A DNA stretch of 16,947 bases from positions 1 to 16,947 of the forward strand of contig DAFR01000063.1 of NCBI GenBank assembly GCA_002497965.1, given 5' to 3'. Of the stretch, positions 1 through 6,400 are shown piece after piece. A program made the position numbers and the translations under genes. The stretch comes from Methanomicrobiaceae archaeon UBA436. Lineage in GTDB: Archaea; Halobacteriota; Methanomicrobia; Methanomicrobiales; Methanoculleaceae. The number at the start of each line of letters is the position of its first letter. Position 1 is the first letter of the stretch. The notes below the pieces were generated by a model that saw only the letters and a program-made list of their open reading frames with translations, was not told where the DNA came from and did not search any database.

Positions 1-681
1 AGACACCGTCTTTTCGCAGCAGAGCGTCTCCCGGACTTCCCGGATGGGACAGCGGTCGCAGAGCGGCGACTTCCTGCAGATGGTCTTTCCCAGATGCACG
101 ATCTGGGCGTGGTAATCGTTGAAGAGCTCCACATCGGGCTCCAGGTTCTCCGCGAAAAGACGCTGCGTCCGATCGTAGGATGCGTCTTCCGGCAGCAGAC
201 CATAGCGCGAGAATACCCGTCGGGTATAGGCGTCGACGACAAAGACCGGTTTTTCGCAGGCATACAGAAGGATGGTATCCACTGTCTCCTTCCCGAGACC
301 GCGGATGGCAAGGAGACGCCTGCGCAGTAGATCGGTATCAACGGCCGCCATCGCCGCCGGGTCTGCCGCGAACTCTGCAACGTAGACCCGGGAGAACTCC
401 CGGATCCGTTCTGCCTTCTGGTTGTAGTAGCGGGATGGGACGATCAGGCGGGCGATCTCAGAGGTCTTTGCCGCGGCAAGGGCGTGGGGATCGAGCAGCC
501 CCGCCTCATCCAGGTTCCGAACGGCCTGCGCCGCGTTCGTCCAGGAGACGTTCTGGGTGAGGATGGCCCCGATCATAGTCTCAAAAGGTGTCTCAGCGGG
601 CCACCAGTGCTGGTGGCCAAACGCCGAACGGAGGGCGTTGTAGATAACAAGGAGATCATCAGTCAGGTTAATTCTCATCAT
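1..681 (-). CDS. Endonuclease III-family (HhH-GPD) DNA glycosylase, 3' end cut by window
   Basis: Base excision repair glycosylase acting on damaged bases in DNA. The 227 visible codons stay open to the left edge, so the C-terminus is missing. The helix-hairpin-helix lies near residues 118-140 (GLGKET at 128-133) and is followed by VVDAYTRRV with the catalytic Asp at 150. A cysteine cluster at 202, 208, 211 and 221/222 suggests a [4Fe-4S] loop, but with spacing different from E. coli Nth. The lysine used by bifunctional Nth (GVGRKT) aligns with Glu132, with a lysine one place earlier, so a monofunctional MagIII/MpgII-like alkyl-base glycosylase is more likely than a true Nth lyase. The ATG at 681 overlaps the nadE stop (ATGA), which implies translational coupling. 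An in-frame ATG at 690 is the alternative start. The family is clear; the substrate is inferred. Confidence 0.88.
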   Translation of the reverse strand, partial: MMRINLTDDLLVIYNALRSAFGHQHWWPAETPFETMIGAILTQNVSWTNAAQAVRNLDEAGLLDPHALAAAKTSEIARLIVPSRYYNQKAERIREFSRVYVAEFAADPAAMAAVDTDLLRRRLLAIRGLGKETVDTILLYACEKPVFVVDAYTRRVFSRYGLLPEDASYDRTQRLFAENLEPDVELFNDYHAQIVHLGKTICRKSPLCDRCPIREVRETLCCEKTVS

Positions 682-2270
682 AGCCACCATGAACCTGCAG
701 CGATCGGCATCTGCCAGTCAGTCCCGAACGCCCGGTCGGTCACCCGGATCCCGGGCGGGGCCTGCCGGCGCTTGAACTCCGCCAGTTCAACCATCCGGAC
801 GACTTTCCGGACGGTCTCTGGCGGGTAGCCGGCAGCGATGATATCATCAGGCGACTCGAGTCGATCGATGTAGCGCTCCAGGATCGCATCCAGGAGGTCG
901 TAAGGCGGAAGGGTCTCCTGATCCACCTGTCCGGGCCGGAGTTCCGCAGAAGGCGGTTTCTCGAGGACACGCTGCGGGATGACCGGACGCCGGGCGTTCA
1001 GCCAGCGGGCAACCCGGTAAACCATCCCCTTCGGGAGATCGGCGATAACGGCAAGCCCACCGGCCATGTCGCCATAGAGTGTGCAGTAACCCACCGCGAT
1101 CTCCGATTTGTTCCCGGTCGCAAGGAGCATTGAACCAAACTTGTTCGCGATGGCCATCAGAACCGTCGCCCTGATCCTGGCCTGGAGGTTCTCCTCGGTG
1201 GTGTCCGGGGGCATGCCGGAGAATACACTGGCAAGCCTGGAAGAGAAAGTCTCCATCATCGGGGTTATCGGGATGCAGCATCTCCGGATCCCCAGGTTAT
1301 CCGCAAGTTGTTTTGCATCCTCTATGTTAGCAGCGGAGGTGTAGGGAGAGGGTAAAAGCACCCCGAGAACGTTCTCCGGCCCGAGCGCACTGGCTGCGAC
1401 GGCGGCCACAAGCGATGAATCGATCCCGCCGGAGATGCCTATGATGACCGATGTAAACCCGCATTTCCGGACATAGTCCCGGGTACCGAGAACCAGAGCA
1501 CGCCAGATCTCTGATTCGGGCAGATACTCGTCGGCGGCGACAGCCTGCAGCGCTGGGTTGGCTAGATCCGCGGTCACGATGTCGTCCTCAAACGGCGCAC
1601 CGCGGGCAACGAGCGTTCCCCGGGCATCGAAGATGGCACTCCGGCCGTCAAAGACCAGGTCATCGTTTCCCCCCACAGAGTTTACAGACGCGACTGCAAC
1701 CCCATGCTCCCTGGCAAACCCTGAGAGATACTCCTCCCGCAGGCGCCCTCTCCCTACGGCGAACGGCGATGCGACCGGGTTAACGATCACGTCCGGCATC
1801 GGCCCCTCGCAGCAGATCGTCTCGCCGATGACCACGCCCACCGTCTTTCCGCCAAGGCGGATGAACGGGATCTCTCCGCCCGCAGGCTCAAAGTAACGAT
1901 CCTCATTCAGGACGCCGGCGGAGATGGAGGGTTTTCGGAATATCCCTGCGACCTCCCCCTCCCTGATAAGGGCGGCGGCGTTGAAGGCCGGGCAGCCCGT
2001 GCCGGCTGGATTCGCTATCGGGAGGCCGAGGATAAGTGGGGGTGCGCCGGCGAGGTTTGCAGCAAGTTCATCCACTGCAGAGAGGGCTCGCGCAACAAAC
2101 CCTGGCCGCAGCAACAGATCCCGTAGGGGGCACCCCGTCAGGGAGAGTTCCGGTGCGACGATCAGGTCCGGTCGGTCCCGGGCCGCTTCCCGGACACCTC
2201 CCGCTATCCGCCCGGCGTTCCCGGCGAGATCGCCGACAACGGTATTCACCTGGAGAAGCGAGATCTTCAT
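678..2270 (-). CDS. nadE: NAD+ synthase with N-terminal glutaminase (nitrilase) domain
   Basis: Converts deamido-NAD to NAD+ with ATP, the last step of NAD synthesis in the cytoplasm. It has 530 aa. Residues 1-240 form a CN-hydrolase domain: Glu41 in APELSLTG and Lys113 in FRKPS match two members of the Glu-Lys-Cys triad. Residues 250-530 are the synthetase: P-loop SGGIDSS at 280-286, TGNKSE at 385-390, YGDMAGG at 399-405, and PPSAELRP at 439-446. The catalytic Cys (family motif ICED) aligns without gaps to Gly149 in VIGET. Two cysteines follow at 153-154, and the loop after them looks shortened. The glutaminase may therefore be dead and the enzyme ammonia-dependent. A GAGGT lies about 14 nt before the ATG. 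The gene is coupled to the downstream glycosylase by an ATGA overlap. Confidence 0.93.
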   Translation of the reverse strand: MKISLLQVNTVVGDLAGNAGRIAGGVREAARDRPDLIVAPELSLTGCPLRDLLLRPGFVARALSAVDELAANLAGAPPLILGLPIANPAGTGCPAFNAAALIREGEVAGIFRKPSISAGVLNEDRYFEPAGGEIPFIRLGGKTVGVVIGETICCEGPMPDVIVNPVASPFAVGRGRLREEYLSGFAREHGVAVASVNSVGGNDDLVFDGRSAIFDARGTLVARGAPFEDDIVTADLANPALQAVAADEYLPESEIWRALVLGTRDYVRKCGFTSVIIGISGGIDSSLVAAVAASALGPENVLGVLLPSPYTSAANIEDAKQLADNLGIRRCCIPITPMMETFSSRLASVFSGMPPDTTEENLQARIRATVLMAIANKFGSMLLATGNKSEIAVGYCTLYGDMAGGLAVIADLPKGMVYRVARWLNARRPVIPQRVLEKPPSAELRPGQVDQETLPPYDLLDAILERYIDRLESPDDIIAAGYPPETVRKVVRMVELAEFKRRQAPPGIRVTDRAFGTDWQMPIAAGSWWL

Positions 2271-2312
2271 GACAGTTCCCGGCTACCTCTGATCAGTAAT
2301 GGCAGAACGGTT

Positions 2313-2324
2313 GGCATATGTCTT
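2313..2324 (-). promoter_or_regulatory. Putative TATA promoter of nadE
   Basis: Read on the minus strand, a purine run (GAAAAG) is followed by ACATATGCC. From the box, transcription would begin near 2294, leaving a leader of about 24 nt that includes the AGAGGTAG site before the nadE ATG. A second candidate, GTATAAC near 2349-2355, lies further upstream. Position and sequence fit archaeal TATA/BRE elements; nothing else supports it. Confidence 0.35.
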
Positions 2325-2425
2325 TTCCTGTCCTTCTTACCCTGGACCGGTTATACTGCAGACGCCACACTTCGCTGGCACACCGATCATATACCTTTTA
2401 TGGGCAAAAGATCATAGCGCCCTGT

Positions 2426-2445
2426 AGAGAGCATGCAGAGAGCAT
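2426..2445. repeat. Two direct copies of AGAGAGCAT, 11 bp apart
   Basis: AGAGAGCAT occurs at 2426-2434 and again at 2437-2445, a period of 11 bp, close to one DNA helical turn. The pair lies in the divergent promoter region, about 40-60 bp before the kinase ATG and just upstream of a TATA-like ATTTAAG. Same-face spacing is typical of operator half-sites, so a regulator site for the kinase operon is possible. It may be chance. Confidence 0.4.
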
Positions 2446-2458
2446 ACCGTAAAATGGG

Positions 2459-2465
2459 ATTTAAG
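2459..2465 (+). promoter_or_regulatory. Putative TATA box of the kinase operon
   Basis: ATTTAAG is centred about 24 nt before the ATG at 2486, the normal box-to-start distance in archaea. No GGAGG-type site precedes that ATG, only a G/C run, so the mRNA could be nearly leaderless. A second AT-rich stretch (ATATACC, 2389-2395) would give a longer leader. Confidence 0.35.
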
Positions 2466-2485
2466 TCTGGCCGGGGGCGGGCGGG

Positions 2486-3826
2486 ATGACCTCCGGGCGT
2501 CGGGCTGCAGCATGGGAGAGACGCCGTCTCTTTCTGCTCACCGCATCGGTTATTGTCGTCTTTGCCGCAAACGTCGTCGGCCTCTTTTCAGGCATCTCCA
2601 CAGTCCTTCCGCACCTCTTCTACCTCCCGATAGTCCTCGGTGCCTACTGGTACCCCCGACGTGGCGTCCCCTTCTCGCTCGGCCTTGCCCTGGGATATCT
2701 GGCGATGAGTCTCCCGTTTGCCATCGGGGAGGGAGGGCTGCTCGTCCAGGCGATTGCAAGGGCGGTGGTCTTTGCCGCCATCGGCGCCGTCATATCGCTA
2801 CTCACTCTACGGCTGCGAGAACACGAGGAACTATACAGAGGTGTCTTCGATAACTCAGAGGCCGGAACGTTCATTATCGCTCAGGAGGCGGATGGAGCAC
2901 AGATTGAGGAGGCAAACTACGTTGGCGCCTCGCTCCTTGGCTCCACCACAGATGCACTGAGGGGCGAACCCATCACCCGGCTCTTCGATGATCCCGCTGT
3001 CTGGGAGAGCCTGAAGGCGGATATTGACCTGAAAGGCACCGTCTACGGCTTCGAGACAACCCTGCGCCGAACCGACGGCGGCACCGCCCGCGCGCTTCTC
3101 TCGGCCGGCCGACTGCAGGGAGGTGGCATCGTCCTCACGTTAGTGGATATCACGGCCCTCAAAAACGCCGAGGAGACGCTCCGCCGGACAAACGCCAAAC
3201 TTAACATGCTCGGGAGACTCACTCACAGGGATCTTGCTGCAGCGGTCTCGCAACTCCTGGCGCAGATCACGCAGGGAATGCGGCAGTTTGACGATCCCGC
3301 GTTTCGCCGCTACCTTGAGGAACTGGAGGAGAGAGCCCGGGTTGTTCAGCGCCGGGTGGAGATCACCCGCGACTACCAGGATCTTGGTCTCCAGCCGCCG
3401 GACTGGCAACCGGTGCAGGAGGTGATCCGGCGGGCAACATCGTGTCTGCTGATACCTTCGGGAGTATCCATCCACTCCTGGGTGGAGCGGCTTGAGGTCT
3501 TCGCCGACCCTATGCTGGATCGGGTCTTCTCGAACCTGATCGAGAACGCCATCCGCCACGGGAAGACCGTATCCTCGGTCGTCATCACCTACCAGATCCT
3601 GGACGACGGGCTTGCAATCTACGTTGAGGACGACGGCGTGGGCGTTCCCCCGGAAAAGAAAGAGCGTATATTTGATTATGGCGTCGGCAGCGGTGGCGGG
3701 CTCGGGCTCTTTCTGGTCAGGGAGATCCTCGCCATCACAAACATGACGATCCGGGAGACGGGGACGCCCGGCGAGGGCGCCAGGTTTGTGGTCCACGTGC
3801 CGCCGGATGGTTACAGGATAACCTGA
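2486..3826 (+). CDS. Membrane PAS sensor histidine kinase
   Basis: Signal-transducing kinase of 446 aa, presumably sensing through the membrane or the PAS domain. Four hydrophobic segments (about 14-33, 40-57, 62-80 and 85-107) are followed by a PAS-like domain (about 113-228), a dimerisation helix (235-265) and a HATPase_c domain with N-box NLIENAIRH (350-358), G1 DDGVG (382-386) and G2 GGLGLFLV (404-411). The phosphoacceptor region reads LTHRDL; related archaeal kinases as I recall them have TRHDI, so the His (247) sits one residue earlier. There is no receiver domain and no response regulator in the window. It is followed 13 bp later by the Usp-GNAT gene, very likely as one operon. The family is sure; the ligand and partner are unknown. 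Confidence 0.9.
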   Translation: MTSGRRAAAWERRRLFLLTASVIVVFAANVVGLFSGISTVLPHLFYLPIVLGAYWYPRRGVPFSLGLALGYLAMSLPFAIGEGGLLVQAIARAVVFAAIGAVISLLTLRLREHEELYRGVFDNSEAGTFIIAQEADGAQIEEANYVGASLLGSTTDALRGEPITRLFDDPAVWESLKADIDLKGTVYGFETTLRRTDGGTARALLSAGRLQGGGIVLTLVDITALKNAEETLRRTNAKLNMLGRLTHRDLAAAVSQLLAQITQGMRQFDDPAFRRYLEELEERARVVQRRVEITRDYQDLGLQPPDWQPVQEVIRRATSCLLIPSGVSIHSWVERLEVFADPMLDRVFSNLIENAIRHGKTVSSVVITYQILDDGLAIYVEDDGVGVPPEKKERIFDYGVGSGGGLGLFLVREILAITNMTIRETGTPGEGARFVVHVPPDGYRIT

Positions 3827-3839
3827 AAAGAGGGAGAAG

Positions 3840-5069
3840 ATGTTTCCAAAAGTGCTCATCCCGACAGACCTCTCGGAGGCCTCCACCACAATGGTGGAGC
3901 GGATCGGCGAGGTTCCTGGCGTTCGTGAGGTAATTCTATTCCACGCCCTTAAAGGATCGACCGACCTCTCACCCGCCGGGAAGGAGGCGCTCCAGCAGGC
4001 GCAGGAGATCATACAGCGTCAGGGTTACGCTGTACGGCTGGTGGTGGAAGAGGTGAAGACGGATATCCCGGCGCGGATCCTTCAGATCGCCAGAGAAAAT
4101 TATGTGGACCTGGTCGCCATGGGGGTTCGCGACCCCGGGCTCTTCCGGAACCTCTTCTCCGGGAACGTCGCGGCCGGTGTGCTCCGGGATGCCGTGGTGC
4201 ACGTCCTGATCCTGCCGCAGTCGGCAAGGGGCGGGCCGCCCCTCGGGGCAAGGCTGCTGGTGCCGACGGACCTTGCAGACCCCGCACCCGAGATCCGCGC
4301 GCTCCTGCGCGACGCTGGCGGTGAGGGAGAGGCGGTGCTCCTGAATGTAATGGAGCCAGGGCGGACGGAGGAGGAGATGGCCGACCGGCTTGCAGTCATC
4401 AGGGCGAAACTTACAACCCCCCACAGGGAGGTTGAGGTGCTGGCACGCACAGGTGATCCGGCGCGCACCATCTGTGCCGTGGCCGAGGAGATCGAGGCCT
4501 CCATGGTGGTTATGCCTCGCATAGGCCGGCGTGACGCCGCGGGGGCGGCCACGCTGGGGAGTGTCACTGGCGCTGTTGCCACCTGCGTTAAAAGACCGCT
4601 GCTTGTGCTCGCGATCCCGATACACGTCGAGATCGAGACCCGCGAACTGCGAAGCGAGGAGTTTGGACGTGCAGAGGATATCTGGGTGGACTATCATGAG
4701 TTGAAGGCCGACCCGAAGACCGACCGGATATTCGGGGTCTTTGCCGACGGCAGGCTGGTCTCGGTCGCCAGGTGCCGCCGGCACCCGGACGGCTACGAGG
4801 TGGACGGTGTATTCACGCCGGTAAGGTTCCGGGGCAGGGGTTATGCGCGGCGCGCGATGGACGCGCTCGTTGAGGCCTGTCAGCATGACACCCTCTACAT
4901 GCACGCGGTCAGGAATCTTGTTGACTTCTATGGGAAGTACGGGTTTGTCTCGATACCGGAGAGTGAGCTCCCGCCAACCATCCGGGAGAGGTACGCGTTT
5001 GCCATGGGCGAGATGGAGGGGGCAAACGTCCAGCCGATGCGCCGCCCTCCCGTCCGGTTCATCCGGTAA
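3840..5069 (+). CDS. Two UspA domains fused to a GNAT acetyltransferase
   Basis: The 409 aa form three modules. Usp domain 1 (1-127) begins KVLIPTDLSE and ends HVLILP. Usp domain 2 (138-259) begins RLLVPTDLAD and ends PLLVLA. The GNAT domain (about 262-390) has the acetyl-CoA loop RFRGRGYARR (329-338) and motif B around AVRNLVDFYGKYGF (356-369). The Usp ATP loop (G-2X-G-9X-G-S/T) is degenerate in domain 1 (GVRDPG then SGNV) and only partly kept in domain 2 (PRIG then LGSV), so nucleotide binding is uncertain. The gene follows the kinase by 13 bp with GAGGGAG just before the ATG, and is probably co-transcribed with it. The likely role is stress-linked lysine or small-molecule acetylation; the substrate is unknown. 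In mycobacteria a GNAT acetylates a Usp protein, which fits this fusion by analogy only. Confidence 0.9.
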   Translation: MFPKVLIPTDLSEASTTMVERIGEVPGVREVILFHALKGSTDLSPAGKEALQQAQEIIQRQGYAVRLVVEEVKTDIPARILQIARENYVDLVAMGVRDPGLFRNLFSGNVAAGVLRDAVVHVLILPQSARGGPPLGARLLVPTDLADPAPEIRALLRDAGGEGEAVLLNVMEPGRTEEEMADRLAVIRAKLTTPHREVEVLARTGDPARTICAVAEEIEASMVVMPRIGRRDAAGAATLGSVTGAVATCVKRPLLVLAIPIHVEIETRELRSEEFGRAEDIWVDYHELKADPKTDRIFGVFADGRLVSVARCRRHPDGYEVDGVFTPVRFRGRGYARRAMDALVEACQHDTLYMHAVRNLVDFYGKYGFVSIPESELPPTIRERYAFAMGEMEGANVQPMRRPPVRFIR

Positions 5070-5081
5070 GCAGGACGAACC

Positions 5082-5109
5082 GGAGAGGTTGCCTCCCTTC
5101 CCCCTCTCC
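5082..5109 (+). terminator. Possible hairpin after the kinase/Usp-GNAT operon
   Basis: GGAGAGG (5082-5088) and CCTCTCC (5103-5109) can form a 7-bp stem with a 14-nt pyrimidine-rich loop, 12 nt after the Usp-GNAT stop. No T-run follows, and archaeal termination is usually T-run based, so this is a weak call. Confidence 0.3.
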
Positions 5110-5152
5110 TGCACCTCACCGGAAGATCCTCCCTCACCCACAGAACAGGCAA

Positions 5153-5164
5153 CCATATAATATC
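5153..5164 (+). promoter_or_regulatory. TATA promoter of the metallophosphoesterase gene
   Basis: CCATATAATATC lies about 32 nt before the ATG at 5190, predicting a start of transcription near 5182 and a very short leader. AGGGG at 5178-5182, 7 nt before the ATG, could serve as ribosome binding site if transcription starts slightly earlier. Confidence 0.55.
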
Positions 5165-5189
5165 ACGTGAGAGCACCAGGGGATACATA

Positions 5190-5702
5190 ATGCTAATAGG
5201 AATACTCGCCGACACCCACGACAACCTTGAGAAGGTGGATGCGGCCGTAAGATCTCTGAACGCGAAAGGAGTGGAGATGGTGCTCCACGCCGGGGATTAC
5301 GTCTCCCCGTTTGTCATTCCGCGGTTTGCCAACCTGCAGTCGCCGATGATCGGTGTCCTCGGGAACAACGATGGCGACCATAGACTCCTTCAGAGACGGT
5401 TTGAAGAGCACGACCGATTCAGCCTGCGGGGACGTTTCGCCTGCATCAGCGCCGATGGGCTGGCAATCGGGCTGCTTCACGGCGATGACCACGAACTCCT
5501 CCAGGCGCTCATCACGAGAAAGGTGTTTGACGTCGTCGTATACGGTCATACCCATCAGGCAGAGGTCAGGAGTCTCCCGGGGACGCTTGTCATCAACCCG
5601 GGGGAGGCCTGCGGTTACCTGACCGGCCGATCGACCGTTGCCGTGCTGGACACCGTGACCCGGAGCGTCGAACTGCTCACACCCGGACACGAAGAGCCGT
5701 AG
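5190..5702 (+). CDS. YfcE/MJ0936-type metallophosphoesterase
   Basis: Calcineurin-like phosphodiesterase of 170 aa, cytoplasmic, needing two metal ions. All family motifs are present in order: DTHDN with Asp8 and His10, GDY with Asp36, GNND at 58-61, His97 in LLHGDD, and GHTH at 119-122. NPGE (136-139), typical of the YfcE/MJ0936 subgroup, is also intact. The length is normal for a stand-alone enzyme. Characterised relatives hydrolyse artificial phosphodiesters such as bis-pNPP, and the natural substrate is generally unknown. It has its own TATA box and stands 103 bp before the next start codon, so it is probably monocistronic or loosely linked. Confidence 0.93.
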   Translation: MLIGILADTHDNLEKVDAAVRSLNAKGVEMVLHAGDYVSPFVIPRFANLQSPMIGVLGNNDGDHRLLQRRFEEHDRFSLRGRFACISADGLAIGLLHGDDHELLQALITRKVFDVVVYGHTHQAEVRSLPGTLVINPGEACGYLTGRSTVAVLDTVTRSVELLTPGHEEP

Positions 5703-5756
5703 AAGGGTGGTGTATCCCGGCAGGAGGCAAAGACGCGGCTGTAGCGGCAGCAGCAA

Positions 5757-5769
5757 GAACATATATGTG
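5757..5769 (+). promoter_or_regulatory. TATA promoter of the FMN split-barrel gene
   Basis: AGAACATATATGT contains the palindrome ACATATATGT, about 40 nt before the ATG at 5806. Predicted transcription start is near 5789, which leaves GAGGGT (5792-5797) in the leader as ribosome binding site. This supports 5806 over an in-frame upstream start at 5707. Confidence 0.6.
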
Positions 5770-5805
5770 GTCTCGCAGGTTACCGCCATAAGAGGGTTAC
5801 ACACC

Positions 5806-6282
5806 ATGGAGATCGTTAAGATACCCAACATGGACAGGGCGGAGTATGACAAACTCATCGAGGAGGGGTTTCTCAGCCGTATCGCATTCCAGGGCGCCAA
5901 ATACCCCTATATCGCCCCATTCCTGTATGTCTTTGATGGAAAGTTTCTATACTTCCTGGCAACCAAATACGGCAGGAAGAACGACCTTTTCCGGCAGCAC
6001 CCGTACGTATCTGTCGAGATCGAGAAGTATTCAAGCGACCTCTCATGCTACACTTTCGTGACGATGCAGGGCTACCTGGTTCAGGTCGAGGATGCGATCG
6101 AGAAGAAGATCATCCGGGAGAAGTTCGTGGAGATGATCGGAAAACACAACCTCTCACGCAACATTCTTGCGGCGCTCGGCCACATGCCCGAGGAGCCGAT
6201 CGAGGCGATCGCCTCCGAGGAGCGCTCAAACATATGGAAACTGACCGGCGTGAAGGATATAGTTGCCTTAAAAAACCTCTGA
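5806..6282 (+). CDS. Pyridoxamine 5'-phosphate oxidase-like FMN-binding protein
   Basis: Flavin-binding split-barrel protein of 158 aa. The sequence from GFLSRIAF (21-28) through YPYIAPFLYV (33-42) to LYFLATKYGRKNDL (48-61) and TFVTMQGYLVQVED (83-96) matches the pattern of this family: a beta-barrel with a conserved Pro, then a basic K-x-x-x-L segment for the flavin phosphate. Family members include reductases, haem- or F420-binding proteins and nitroimidazole-resistance proteins; which reaction applies here cannot be read from the sequence. The start is set by a ribosome site (GAGGGT, 8 nt upstream) and a TATA box. The reading frame is open back to 5707, but that stretch overlaps the promoter and has no family resemblance. 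Single gene, no clear partner. Confidence 0.85.
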   Translation: MEIVKIPNMDRAEYDKLIEEGFLSRIAFQGAKYPYIAPFLYVFDGKFLYFLATKYGRKNDLFRQHPYVSVEIEKYSSDLSCYTFVTMQGYLVQVEDAIEKKIIREKFVEMIGKHNLSRNILAALGHMPEEPIEAIASEERSNIWKLTGVKDIVALKNL

Positions 6283-6351
6283 GACCATTGGTTGAGGGAG
6301 CGCGAAATGCCCCCCGACGCGGTCACTTCACCGACCCCTCCATCATCGTGC

Positions 6352-6360
6352 GCTATAAAC
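6352..6360 (+). promoter_or_regulatory. TATA promoter of the polynucleotide kinase gene
   Basis: GCTATAAAC is centred about 45 nt before the GTG at 6401, predicting a transcript start near 6381 with the GGAGG site in the leader. Confidence 0.55.
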
Positions 6361-6385
6361 CCCTGCGCGCAACAAGTTTCTGTAT

Positions 6386-6390
6386 GGAGG
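6386..6390 (+). promoter_or_regulatory. Ribosome binding site GGAGG that sets the kinase start
   Basis: GGAGG ends 10 nt before the GTG at 6401 but only 1 nt before the in-frame TTG at 6392. The GTG is therefore the better start. Confidence 0.6.
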
Positions 6391-6400
6391 ATTGCCCGGC

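Noticed and set aside
3140..4012. 290-codon minus-strand open frame spanning the kinase and Usp genes
   Set aside because: Antisense shadow of high-GC coding sequence; crosses a real operon junction and shows no domain.
3969..5156. 395-codon open frame on the minus strand opposite the Usp-GNAT gene
   Set aside because: Its translation has no family resemblance and is rich in residues expected from reading a GC-rich gene backwards; the plus-strand protein is unmistakable.
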